Shown here: positions 23,936-36,090 of the stretch, in pieces
Numbering within the stretch: the stretch's first letter is position 1
Layout: each line of letters opens with the position of its first letter
Source: Lota lota
Lineage: Eukaryota; Chordata; Actinopteri; Gadiformes; Lotidae
Direction of reading: 5' to 3'
NCBI GenBank assembly: GCA_026745465.1
Contig: JACYXH010000446.1
Span: 1,343,466-1,407,465 of the forward strand
DNA length: 64,000 nt
The notes under the pieces: model-generated
The model's input: only the letters and a program-made list of their open reading frames with translations
Databases searched by the model: none
What the model was told of the DNA's origin: nothing
Made by a program: the position numbers and the translations under genes

Positions 23936-24271
23936 AGAGAGAGTCTCATATGGGCACCAGCACACTTCACATGGAGTCTTCCATCATTCTTCAGGAATTT
24001 TGGTCGGCTGGGAGAGTGGAAGAAGGCAGCTATCAAAAACAACTAAGCAGCTGGCTGACTGACAAATGTTAACTAGCCTGATAAATCCTGAATAACAGCC
24101 TGATTGATACTGAACAACTAGCTACCGTCAGCTAACGAATAATTCTGCGTTGAACGGCTGCCGTGGGTCCCTCTACGTTTAACCCAATCTCTTCCATCTG
24201 CGTACAAATAGCACATTTGACACTTTCAAACTGCATGCAGAGCGTATGTCAAAGTCCAATTTTGCGTGCAG
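21796..24271. other. Unassigned intergenic sequence
   Basis: Apart from the (GT)n tract at 23884-23930, no gene or element is recognised on either strand. Confidence 0.5.
23884..23930. repeat. (GT)23 microsatellite
   Basis: Uninterrupted GT tract followed by ATGTGAGAGAGAG. Confidence 0.97.
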
Positions 24272-25565
24272 TTGATTGATTCTTGGTTCCTGTGATAGGA
24301 ACGAACAAACGTGACGCTGTGTTGAGGTACATTAACGTTATCAAATAAAAGCACAGTTCAAGTCGCTTACGTGTTTATTAGTTCTATGTAAAGTGTCATT
24401 TACACAAACTCAGATGAGGATTTATCACCAATATCACCACTCATTTACTAATTAAAAGATAAATGATCTAGCGCACTCGTTGCCATAACGACGTTACGTG
24501 TGGCAGCTGAGCTGCCGTAAATGTTTTTGTTTTTGAGGTAAACTAGGTTCCGCTGGCTAGGAAATATACACATATTCTTAAGGTGCCGTTTGAAGGCAAA
24601 CCGCATTTATTAGTTTGAATACATAAATTACTTTAGTAATTTACTAATGATCGTAATTACTTTAGTAATTTACGTGACAATTTATTTTATTTTAAATCAA
24701 TGTCTGAGCCTCAGACAGTTACATTGGAGTGATGCAACTAGCCCTCAGACTCTGAGGGCTAGTTACATCACTCCAAGAGATTTGTTCGCACGGACAGATT
24801 TGGTAGTGACACAGCTGATAACCTATTTGTGAACGAAAAACACCAAGCTCATTGATTTAATGAGGCATGTTTATTTGACACAATTAATTAATTTATCATG
24901 TGTGAGAGGTCATCCTGAGTGTGTATTGACTTTTTCTGTTGTTGAGTGAAATGCTCATTGTAAGCTTCCTATTGACAGTATGTATGATGCACCCCTATTG
25001 TCCACAAGCACCCCCACAAGCAGGAAGTGCTGTTCTGTCTTGCACACCTTAGAATATGTGTCTATTTCCTAGTCAGCGAAACATAGTTTACGCCAAAAAC
25101 GAAACCACTTACAACAGCTCAGCTGCCACACGTAACGTCGTTATGGTAACGAGTGTGCTATATTGTGTTTATATAACATCTTCATGTTCATGTATTAAAT
25201 ACAGGATATATATGTCCATGTTACAGAAAATTTAATAATGGCCATAGGTCGTAAACAAGTGCACATCTTTATATATGTTAACTTTGGGGCGGGGGGTTCC
25301 GAACAAAACTTTAGCTTATTGTTCCCCAAATGAGCATAGAAAACGCCACGAGCATTTTAACTAACTAACCAAACATTATATACAATCACTGACTGGACAT
25401 TATGACAATAAAAGGCCCATTTCTCACTAGAAGGGTTATTAAAACACATTTTAATGCTGAAACAATCGTAATATTGCATTTTCCACTGAGAATAAAATTA
25501 ATGTCAGCCATGTTTGGTTTTCAGCAATAGCAGTGTCCATATCTACCACCATAGCAACGATAGAA
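24272..25565. mobile_element. Unclassified long-inverted-arm element, copy A
   Basis: 24272-25030 aligns in direct orientation with copy B at 41345-42058. Shared blocks include CCTGTGATAGGA, TGTGGCAGCTGAGCTGCCGT, CGCTGGCTAGGAAATATA, GATTTGGTAGTGACACA and CACCAAGCTCATTGATTTAA. At 25040-25160 the motif around GCTGAGCTG returns inverted (CAGCTCAGCTGCCACACGTA and ACGTCGTTATGGTAACGAGT), so 24470-24600 and 25040-25160 form an inverted pair of about 120 bp. The right arm 25180-25565 is the reverse complement of the left arm of copy B. No coding sequence is seen. The left outer arm is missing here. Confidence 0.75.
24726..24774. repeat. Near-perfect ~24-bp hairpin in copy A
   Basis: GGAGTGATGCAACTAGCCCT followed by CAGA pairs with TCTGAGGGCTAGTTACATCA followed by CTCC, with one mismatch and almost no loop. 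Copy B has only the right half (CTGAGGGCTAGTTACGTCA), so copy A gained an inverted duplication. Confidence 0.85.
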
Positions 25566-26024
25566 AATGTATTCAAAAATGTTGTGGCAAGACCTGAAAG
25601 AATAACAATTAGTAATAACTAACTAACTAAATGTCATATACAATCTGGTGACCTCATGACCGTTCAAGGTGATGCGTGCTATTTGGACGCATCTGCTCTC
25701 CACAGAAGTAAATAGGAAGGATTGGCGTATCAACTACAATAGTGTCAATCATGTTATTTGTACGCAGATTGTTGAGATCGGGTTGATACATTAGTGGATG
25801 CTGCCGTTGCTAACGTGTACCTTTCCAAAATTGTAAATTTAATGACAATTGGGAAACAAACATTATCTTGCAAGCCAGTAAACTATCTGCATAAACACCT
25901 GCTATTTGCATGGCCACATGAAGTGCAATATGAAGGTAAAGTAATGGTCAACCAACAATGCACTTTTGCAGAGAGTCCACCAGTAGGTTCCTGATGTTGA
26001 AAACCATAACCAAACGTCCCCAGA
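25566..26024. other. Unassigned sequence between copy A and the hAT element
   Basis: No gene signal. A motif of the right arm (TAACTAACTAA..CATATACAATC) recurs once at about 25612-25650. Confidence 0.4.
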
Positions 26025-26032
26025 GTCTAAAC

Positions 26033-28278
26033 CAGACATTGTACGGCCCCCGAGCCACGCCTGGCCCTTTGGCTATCCCTGACCCTGCATGAGGTCAATG
26101 GGAAATATGGAAAATAAATAATATGACATCATGCATTTCTCAATTTACGTATGTACGTTCATGAATGTGTGCGAGCATATGCAGCTTCACTACAATGTGT
26201 TGGCGAACTGAGTTTTGCGAGAGATGTGTTAGCTGTTAGACCTCAAAAATGTAAGCTCATGTTAGAAAAAGAAAGAATGATACAGAGTGCAGATTTTTTA
26301 ACAAAACATGGACTTAGTTTGCAGAGAACAGATTGCGGTGTTTAAGGATTACAAATTGAATCGCCATTATGAGGCTAAACACGCAGAGAAATACAGAAAC
26401 TTGACCATGCAGAGCGGTCAAATACATCTGAAGCTTTGCTAACTAAGCTGCAAAAGCAACAAGGCCTTTTTACCAAGCTTTGCACATCCAGGAATGCAGC
26501 AGCCAAGACCAGCTTTGTGATATCCCACAAAATTGCTAAAAACAGTAAGCCATTCTCCGATGGGGAGTTTATCAAAGAGTGTTTGGTGGACTCTGCTGCA
26601 CTAATATGCCCTGAGAAAAAAGAGGCAACCGTAACGAGAAGGATAAAGGACATCACAGGAAATCTGGAGCTTTAGCTGCAAAACATACCAGACAATTTCG
26701 AACTTTTCTCCTTGGCTCTGGACGAGAGCTGTGACGTCCGCGACACAGCCCAGTTACTCATCTTTGTACGTGGAATAACGAAAGCAATGCGGTCAATGAA
26801 AGGGACGACGATGGGGAGGGATTTGTTCATGGGGGTGAATGCATGCTTTGACAAGCTGGGACTGAAATGGGACAATTTGGCATGTGTTCAAACCGATGGT
26901 TTTACAAATTCGACAGGAAAAAGATTCTGACATTTGAAGCGGATGCAAGATAAAGTGACTGAAATTAACCCAGAACTGAAATTTGTGTTTTTGTATTGTA
27001 TTATACATCAAAAGGTCAGTGCTAAAACGTAACCATGTTATTGATGTTGTAACTAAAATAGTCAACTTCATCAGGGCAAAACAGTTTGTCTCACTCTTGG
27101 AGGAGCATGATACTGAACATGGTGGCATAGGCTACCACACAGCTGTCAGATGGCTCAGCCTGGGCAAAGTTCTTAAAAGAGTATGGTACCTGAGAGCAGA
27201 GATTAGAGAGTTTTGTGAGATGAAAGACAAGGACATCCCAGAGCTCTCGGATGTTGACTGGACGGCAGATCTTGTATTTGCTGTTGATGTGACTGCACGA
27301 TAATGAATTAACTAAATACCAAACTGCAAAGCAAGGACCTACTTACACATGACATGTACAGCCTGGTGAAAGTTTTCATGAGAAACTTGCAGTTTCTTTC
27401 AAGCCAACTGTAACATTCTCACCCACATGCAAACTCTGAAAGAAGTCACACCATCAGCCGATCACCTCCACAGGTACTTATCCATGTTAGGGGCACTGCA
27501 TGGTGAGTTTTCAAGGCGATTTCAAGACTTCAAAACAGTTGAGGGTGAAATGCACATGATTTCTTCTCCCTTCACTTGCAGTGTGGATAATGCACCTAGT
27601 GATGTTCAGCTCAAACTCATTGACCTGCAGTCTGAAACAGTACTTGCAGAGCACATTAAGTCAGTATCACTGCTCGATTTCTATTCTTCTCTCAAACAGG
27701 AGAACTCTCCACACATGAAGAGGCATGCTCAGAAGATGTTGGTTCTCATTGGATCTACCTACATATGTGATCAAACATTCTCAGTGATGAAGTTGAACAA
27801 ATCCAGATACAGATCCTCTCTCACTGATGATCACCTGTCGGCTGTCCTTTGCATATCCACCTCAGACATTCAACCTGACTTCAGTGCATTTGTTCAAGCC
27901 CAACATAAACTAGATTTATCTCACTGAACAAGAAATAAATAACTGAAAAACAGCAAATGAGGTAGTGAGACTACAAATAAAATAGTAATAGCACTTTGTA
28001 TGAAGTTAAGTTAATGCTGGTCTTTGAAAAATGGCCAAAATATGCACATTTTGTTCACAATTGTTTTCGTGAATGTTTATTAAATGTTGATATAATGTAT
28101 GTTTTTTTTTTCATTGCCCAATCATAACATTTACTTTTACCAGTCGCAGCTTATCAAAACCGTACAATTTAATTTACTTTCTATAAAGAGATGCAGCAGA
28201 ATTGAGTTAAGCCTAATGGCCCTCCATAACTCCCTGTTTCTCATGAGGCCCCTAGGAAAAATTAATTGCCCACCCCTG
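26033..28278 (+). mobile_element. hAT transposon (Charlie/GTF2IRD2-like group) with decayed transposase
   Basis: 2.25 kb. The right end reads AATTGCCCACCCCTG, the typical complement of the CAGGGGTGGGCAATT end of this hAT group. The left end starts CAGACATTGTACGGCCCCCG. The flanking 8-mers GTCTAAAC (26025-26032) and GTCTAAAG (28279-28286) match at 7 of 8 positions, as expected for an old hAT target duplication. A single transposase region on the plus strand fills most of it. Confidence 0.85.
26341..27927 (+). pseudogene. hAT transposase, GTF2IRD2/ZBED-like, decayed
   Basis: Pieces in family order on the plus strand: a zinc-finger remnant FKDYKLNRHYEAKHAEKYRN (26341 onward); KTSFVISHKIAKNSKPFSDG (about 26500); the RNase-H-fold start LALDESCDVRDTAQLLIFVR (26712 onward); HTAVRWLSLGKVLKRVW (about 27135); and a C-terminal dimerisation (hATC) region HMKRHAQKMLVLIGSTYICD (27715 onward) ending QAQHKLDLSH. 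The last 166 codons are open. The frame changes or stops between 26415 and 26436, at about 26675, between 26930 and 26983, and between 27303 and 27427. Related proteins are often labelled 'general transcription factor II-I repeat domain-containing 2-like' in fish genomes, but this is transposon sequence and not a host TFII-I gene. Confidence 0.88.
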
Positions 28279-28756
28279 GTCTAAAGCATGCTCACCGACG
28301 TCTCAACCTTTTTTCATGAATTAGTCTAAGTGAAAGTAACGTGGCAATGCCTTTGCCACGCCTTCGTGTTCTTGATTCATACATTGAAAAGCAAAAACCA
28401 CTCCAACATACAAATTTCCCTGGAATGACTGACTGCAAATTGCAATTATAGTTTGTACCGGACCGAAAATGAACTGCTGAAAGCCATAATGTCAATTTGC
28501 TTCATTGAACACAATATTTATGTGAAACAGAAATACTGCAAAAATCACACTGTCAGGGAAATATTAAAACACCACCTCTCAAACAAATATCATCTTAAAT
28601 CATCATATAATGTTCCGGTGAATGGAGAGGGGGGTGCTGCCCGGTGGACTTCAACGTTGGGCTTAAAACTGAGCCAACCGTTGGTTTGTGTCCCTTTTAT
28701 ACATGTTGTTTATTACATATTCTTACATCACATTCATGTGAATGCAGTCTCTCGCT

Positions 28757-28781
28757 GTCTCTCTCTCTCTCTCTCTCTCTC
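28757..28781. repeat. (CT)12 microsatellite
   Basis: Pyrimidine dinucleotide tract. Confidence 0.93.
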
Positions 28782-29501
28782 CTGTGTTATATGGGTATGT
28801 TATCGCTCACTATGTATAACTACGTCTCACTAAAATAGTTCCCTTCTTCGGGTTATATTTTTAAATACCTCTAGTATAAAAAAATATGGGTAAAATGTTT
28901 TATGTACATATATTTTTCATACTTTTTCTCTTGGGCTGCCTGTGATCAATTCACCTTCCTCAAAGAAAAGTGGAAATGATCAATTCCGCCGACTGCTTGT
29001 GCCCCTCCATCCTCTCCTTTTCCTCTTTGCATTCATATCCTTTACGTGTGTATGTGTCTGTTGCTGGGTGTTGAATTATGTGCACTTGTGTGTGTGTGCG
29101 CATGCATCTGTGTGTTTATTTATGTGTATTTGTAAACGTATGTGTTGCATATTGTCCACTGCTCCCTCCATACTGAGCAGTGGGTTGGTGATACATGGCC
29201 ATGCCTTGAGGCAGTGCCTTTCTCCCACGCATGGACTCTGGCTGTGTTTGTCATTTTGTGCCTGCGTGTGTGTGTGTGTGCCATCAGACACGCTCGCCTG
29301 TGTGCGTATCTACGTGGCTGACCAGCCTGTGCTGCTCTCGTGGGTGTAAGTTCGGGTTAGAGTTACGGTAACGTTGTATGATAATTCATTCAAATCGATA
29401 AAGTAATCTTTAAAAGAGTTATGACCGGTAGTAAATCCGTAAAGAGTAACCGGAAACATCTGTACGTGTGTAAATGAGTCTGTGAGTTTTTGCACGTATT
29501 T

Positions 29502-29525
29502 TTGTGTGTGTGTGTGTGTGTGTGT
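29502..29525. repeat. (TG)12 microsatellite
   Basis: Uninterrupted TG tract. Confidence 0.95.
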
Positions 29526-29616
29526 ATTTACATGGTGTCCACGTCTCTGTTCTGGCCCCCTCACACACCACCATGTCAGTATTAGCAGCAACATATCCGG
29601 TGACTTATGGGGCCAT

Positions 29617-29620
<4 letters not shown>

Positions 29621-29707
<87 letters not shown>
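29621..29707. repeat. (CT)43 microsatellite
   Basis: Eighty-seven bases of uninterrupted CT, among the longest pure dinucleotide tracts in the window. It produces long Leu-Ser frames on the plus strand that are not genes. Confidence 0.98.
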
Positions 29708-29711
<4 letters not shown>

Positions 29712-31444
29712 TCACAGTCAGGCATTGTGGACATTGATTAGGACTTTCAGAAGGGCCTGCGTTTGTGGGGCAGTCAGGCCCCCTCGGGGAAAATCTCTGT
29801 CAGGCATAAATATCGAGGGGAGCAGCAGGACCGGACGGAGCCGGTATGGTAAAGCGAGAGGCTGGGCGGGTGGGGTTTGGACTTGGAGTAGGGAGGTTCC
29901 TTACGACTAATTCTCTTGAACAAAATACCTAGCAATCATTAAAAAATATATAAAATGGTGCAAATTACAATTTAAGTATTATTATTACAGTATTATTTAT
30001 GTATATATTATATATAGTAATTTGACATGCTTAATCGAATATTTTAAGAACAACATCATATTTAAGGTGCGGCTGAAGGTCGGCTCTCTATATGCCTGTA
30101 ACAAATGTGGTTCAACATCGCGGCAGATTAATTGTTGCCAGTTTATTGTTGCACAGCCTACACACAATTGATGTTGTTTATTGTTGTGCCAGTCAAACAT
30201 TTTTGCTGGTTTTACAAGCTGGCCTTTTGTTGGCTTTTCTCGCTTCAACTCTATTGACCCATACAGTGCAAACTATTCATTTCTGTAACTTGTATACAAG
30301 ATGTATTTCTGCCAATGTGTGTGTTGAGCAGTTGACAGAACAGAAAACCTTATTAGTCACGAAATGACCGAATTACGAAAAATATTATCAGCCCACTATG
30401 GTATTTTAATTGCTTGCAACCACACATGGTTGGACAATGGGATTTGGTATAAATAGTTTCGGTACAAAGAAATGTTTTGTGCCATTTCAATTTTGACAGC
30501 AGACGGCAAAAGACACGTTGCCATTTCAAGATGGTGAAAGTGAAGGTGCTGAAATTGTAATAGTGCATGGTTACAGTGAAGCCTAACATATGTTTGTTTT
30601 ATATTTTATAAGGAAGACATGACCATCATTTAAGTTGCAATTATTTAACTACGGATTTATTTAATCTATTTAATTAAAATGTTTGTATAAAAAAAATAGT
30701 TTTGCTGAAAAGCAAACGCAGCAATGTTAAGTAGACTAATGGTGCACATCCCAACTGGTTAGCACTATGTTCCATGCTCTGCTAACTAATAAGACATGTG
30801 ATCTGACGTTACTATCTTCTGATTTATTACTTACTTACTTGATTACTTAAATAACATGATATATCTTTCAATTTTTCAACCAGAATACATGCGATTCCAT
30901 GTTTGTATAAAACAAAATAAGGTGTTGGCAGAAGTAGAGTTTGTCAATGTTGTCTCACACGGCGAGAATGAAGTATGAAATTCACGTGTAATAAAGTCAT
31001 GGTATATCATAACATAAAACTTTTTTTTAACACTAACCCATTCAATATGAAGGATGGAGTTAGCTATAGGTCACATCAACAATACACTTTTCAAGTGCAG
31101 CTCCCTGTCTCAAATAATATTAATTTCAGTTTAACAATATAATAATCACAATTTGAAGTACATATTACACAGCTCAATCTAGCTTGAGGAAATATATGAT
31201 AACAACATGGATAATCGGGAGAGAAAGAAAACAACATAGCATGAGCCACAAGGATAGACAAGGGTGAAAACACAACACCAACAATCCAAAAAATTAAGAA
31301 TAGATACAAGGAATTCATGTGTGGTCCATGGAGGACTGGAAAAATGCTGCCATGAGTAACAGTAAACCCCTATTTATAATCTCCAAAAAGTTTTTACAAG
31401 TGTGTTCTCAACTTGTGCATACACAACGTGTGTATACTAATGCT

Positions 31445-31445
31445 G

Positions 31446-31492
<47 letters not shown>
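31445..31492. repeat. (TG)24 microsatellite
   Basis: TG tract with one GC variant near its left end. Confidence 0.97.
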
Positions 31493-31493
<1 letters not shown>

Positions 31494-31604
31494 CCGCTAC
31501 ACCCACCACATGAACAGATAATGAGAATGAATGTACTCAAATCTTTTCCTCTTTACTTCTCATTGTGGCTCTTAATAAAGCATACACTATAACTAAGGTG
31601 TTTA

Positions 31605-31606
<2 letters not shown>

Positions 31607-31635
<29 letters not shown>
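31607..31635. repeat. (TG)14 microsatellite
   Basis: Second TG tract about 115 bp from the previous one. Confidence 0.97.
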
Positions 31636-31641
<6 letters not shown>

Positions 31642-34215
31642 TTGTAGCATATATTGTGTGTGTAATATATTGCAACATATTCATAGTACTTCAGTGAAAA
31701 TATATCTTCTTAATATGTATCTGCGCGCAGTGTCGAACCTTGTCTGATGACCCACATCTCACACAATGACAGATTTCTGCCTAATAAACTGCCTTGTCAT
31801 AAATGAAACATGTGGTTATCATATAACAAATAGCATCTTATAGGCAAACACAGCACAGTATTATAATGTATCACATGCCCTTGAAGCATAAGCCCGATGA
31901 TAAATGTTCTGAGATAGACAAGAGGCGATGCTGGTTTCTGCCGAGAGTTAAATAGTAAGCTTTTTTTCGAGAACAATACAAAAACAATTCTTACTGATAT
32001 GCCTCTAAAACATTGTCACTAGATAAAGCAACATAGATGCTCACAGCGCTTACATTAGAGTATAAGAAGGAAATTATAAATGCAGATTGCAGTAAAAGTT
32101 AACACGTGTAGGCATATATTTTAATGCTGGCATCAAGGGAAATGGAAAAACCCAATGACAATAACCTGGCAGCTCACAGTTAAAAAGGTTTAAATGCACC
32201 AAAAGTAAAAGTATATTTAAAGTACGACACCAAAACATCTTGACTCTAAAATCCTCATCGCTTTCCCAGCCAATCTCCAAAAGCGCATTACATTTAGCCG
32301 TGAATTGAGGCAAAGGTGAAAATGAAAAGGAGTTCATTTAGGGGAAATTTATTTGAGCATTGATATTGCCCTGGTGTTGAGTGCGCCCCAAGGAGGTATC
32401 ACACAATATTCACACCCCCAGAAATTCAATATGAAATCCCTTAAAATTAAATTAACATACATTCCATTTTTAACCATCTACATGCAGTGTTGTGAAAACA
32501 GAAGCAGTTGCCTTGATTTTGATTGTTTTTAGAGTATATATATATATTGACATTTGTATTTATATGTATATACTATAATTTCATTATTGAAATCAAGGCT
32601 TTTATTTTGCCGGGCACCAATCAAGCAGCTGTGAGGTGATCATTTTCTTCCCCTGTGCAATGCTAATCTGCCCTTTCCACCACACCTCGTCTCTGTCCAC
32701 GTCAGTTTGTATTACCTTTGTGTTTCAGCCAACGTCTGTGACTATTATCCTTGTGTGCAATCTAGAATGGATGTGAATGCGACAAAATCTCATTAGGATC
32801 GTTGGCGGAAGCCTGTTTACTGTAAACAGCAGGGCGGCCACAAAATGCACCCCCTTCCTATTTCTGTGGGAGACTAAAGAAAATTTGTGTCTGGTTTATG
32901 AAAAAATCTGCTAGCCATTTGGACGTTTTACCAGACTATGATATTGAAAATCGAAGAAACGCCTGACCATGCATTGTAAAATATATTTAAAAAATAACAA
33001 TATTTATTTATAAATATATTAAATCTCACCGATAACACCCCCACTGAAATGGTACATTCCCCCTAGCGCGGGAACACCCTTCGATACACTTAATGATAGC
33101 ATCAAGCTTTACACTAAGCTCCGACTACACGTGATAAAAAGGATGTAATATTGCAAACTTTTTATTTATTTAAATAAACATGTCTCATTTAATGCACTGA
33201 TGAATGTACCAACAAAATACAAATAAATCGTAATGCATCTTAATCTTACATGTGTCGTCTCCACATAGCTATATAGAAGATACTTGTAGATGGCTAGTGA
33301 AAGTTGGACATGGGGCAACGACATGTGAAGACATGCTTTTTTAGCTTCCGTCTGGGCGCGTATACAAGCCTTCCAATTAATAATATTTAATAATAATTTG
33401 AATTAAATCCCAATGCCTCAACTACAACTTTCTGCCTGTTCACTTCAAATGAAAATATCTTAATAAAGTATGTTATGTGTCCTAATAATAAAGCCCAAAG
33501 CATACAGAGTGCAAATGTCGGTACATATTTGTAGCGTGACTCAAAAGAAAAATAGAACCATATTGTTTTAATGGAGCAAAGCAGACTCAAATGTAGCAGG
33601 GTTTTTTCCGCTGACTTCCTGAAGGATTCAAGTCTATGTTGGATGGGAAAATTCTAAAACATTATTTTTGGTATGTCCAGACACTGCCGTGTGCTTTGGG
33701 CTTAGCATATGATGTGAGTTAGGAACCATGTCTATTCCAGTCTTGTCCTCCCCTAAATAACCTCCAGAGAATCTTGAGTGTGTTATATGTGGTCAATACA
33801 TCTATTTGGAATACAAATTCCTCTTTCTCCCCAGAGATATTAATTATTAAGAGTATCAAATTGTTTCAGAGAGGACTCTCCAGCAAGGCAGACACCTGGC
33901 CCTTGAATCAAAGACTGTTTGAAAGTTGTCTAAGATAGAGGCCCCCATATACTAAAATACATGTAAAGGTGTTGTAGATACGATTTGAGAGTTGTACGAT
34001 TTTGAAACAACCCAAAGCAGTGTGCTCGCTCCTCCCACCTTCATTACATTTCTCCACCATTGACAAGAATTGCATTTATAAATATGGGATTAACAGGAAG
34101 GATTGATTACCTGAACCATCAGGAAAGAGATTCCCTGATAGGTCAGAAATTTTACGTGATCTCCAACCTAAACGACAGAATAGGTCGTTTGCATAGGTCG
34201 TCCAAAACGACCCTG

Positions 34216-36030
34216 TAACAATGTATCTTGCTACTACTAACAATGGGGGTTCAGGAATGAAGCCAGCAGCAAAGCTCCACAGGTATTTACTACAACGGTG
34301 GAGGGAACACAGAGTGCCCGACCTCCACAGATCGGACAACGCACATGTTACTTATTTTATATACACTCATAAAAGCCTGCGATCACTCGCTATGATCTGG
34401 CAGCAGGACCCGATCTCACTGTAAGAGAGAGAGCACGTCAGTATTTATATCCTACTTTCTTATTATGCTCACCTACCACAGCTGCGTCTGTTCCCTTGAT
34501 TGAGCCTCCCCGCCCCTCTGTCTGCAGCCAACACCAAACCATGCCCTGTTCACACCACATATCCCCACCGCCCGACATAGGCCGGAGAGCTGTGCGGCCG
34601 ACAACCAACTCCCCCCTGCTCTGGCAGGCAGGAGAGGAAGTCAGCCATCACCATCTGTGCCCCCGGCCTATGGATCACTCTTTCGCCACTGTGTTGTACC
34701 TCCCCTCTCATTCCAAGAGCTTGCAGCTGAGGCACAGCACTGGGCGTTCCACGCCCCACACCTCCTGGGACAAAACGGCCCCCAGCCCCCTGTTTAATGC
34801 ATCGGTCTGCAAGACAAAAGGAAGCTTAAAGTTAGGGGTTTGTGACAGAGCAGGTCCCCGCAGAGACCCTTTGTAACCCTCTCAAACGACGTCTGACAGT
34901 GCTCGGTCCACATGACCGGATCTGAAGCACCCTTTCGGGTGAGGTCAGTCATGGTACTGGTCGTTTCAGAAAGAGTGGGGATAAAAGCCTCTGTCTTTTC
35001 CATCTGCGGGCGCACCTGCCCACCGCCCAAGTGGTATCCCAGATACCGTGCCTCCCACCGTCCAATCACACACTTCTTTGGGTTGGCCATGAGCCCCGCC
35101 CGCCTCAGTGACTTTCACACCGCCGCCACCTGCTGAACATACTGCTGCCTGGTGTCACTATGAATAGTGATGTCATCAATGTAGGCAGCTGCATATTTAG
35201 CGTGCAGAGGCAGCACCCGGTCCATGAGACACTGGAAAGTGGCAGGGGCCCTGAACAACCCAAAACGGAAGTGTCTTGAATTGGAACAACCCTTATGGAG
35301 TGGAGAAGGCAGACTTTTCCTTAGACTCTGGAGTAAGGGAATATGCCAGTAGCCCTTGGGTAAATCCAGTGTCGTTAAAAAATGAGCCGTGGCCAAGCGA
35401 TCTAAAAGTTCCTCGACCCGCGGCATCAGATACGCATCGAACTTCGACACACCATTCACCTTGCGGTCATCAACGCAGAACTGGATAGACCTCTCTGAAT
35501 TGTGAATGAGCACAATGGGACTAGACCAGCCACTGTGCAACTCTTCTATTACCCCCAGATCCAGCATAGATTTAAATTCTTCTCACAGTCACGCTGGGGG
35601 ATGTTTCAATTTGGTGGTCAATTAGCACGGTGCATCCCGGTAGGGAAGAGAAGACGTCAGCAGACCACTGCTGCAACTCAGCGACCTTGGGTCTCTGATG
35701 AGGAGAAAGAGGTATATCACAGGGGACCAGGGTAGATTGTTTGGATTCTGTAACCTTTGGTCCCAGCTCATCCTCCTGGATTACCAACATCACCAGTGAG
35801 ACTGGGCGCACCTCATTACAGCTTTTCAGGAGATTGAGGGGGTAAATCTGTGCGTTGGAACTCGCAATCTCATCATCAACATCCCCAACCCGCCATATGA
35901 CCACAAAGGGTCCTTGCCATTTAGCAGCCGAGTACCTCTATTTTACAGCCGCTGCTGAGTTTCCTGGGCCTGAAGCTAATTCCCCCTTGGTGTGTTCCAT
36001 GATGTATCCGACGTGTCCGTCACATCGATA
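34216..36030 (-). mobile_element. Ty3/gypsy fossil with one LTR
   Basis: Fossil in minus orientation. An LTR-like end (about 34216-34557, TGTAACAATG to TTCACACCACA on the plus strand) is followed by RNase H-side sequence (HRPGAQMVMADFLS near 34620), then RT-side sequence (about 34800-35570, with MLDLGVIEELHSGWSSPIVL, FGLFRAPATFQCLMDRVLP and AAAYIDDITIHSD). The rightmost part (35572-35904) carries the upstream pol segment. No second LTR is seen; L1 sequence begins right after the right end. Shorter than a complete gypsy and broken in several places. Confidence 0.85.
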
Positions 36031-36090
36031 AAACCCCACAGCTAAAATACAACAAAACCATTACAATCTAAATACAAATTTGAAAAGGAG

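Larger units (their letters stand above)
28287..34215. other. Long stretch without genes, with several microsatellites
   Basis: Simple-sequence tracts are entered separately. A GC-richer, non-repeat stretch lies at 29735-29880, directly after the (CT)43 tract. The segment 32600-32900 has a mixed composition unlike decayed repeats. No exon, RNA gene or transposon end is recognised. 29940-31080 and 31640-32600 are AT-rich and featureless. Confidence 0.5.

Noticed and set aside
26341-27927. Host GTF2IRD2-like gene
   Set aside because: hAT terminal sequence and a near-matching 8-bp duplication flank it, and the frame is broken several times, so it is a transposon remnant.
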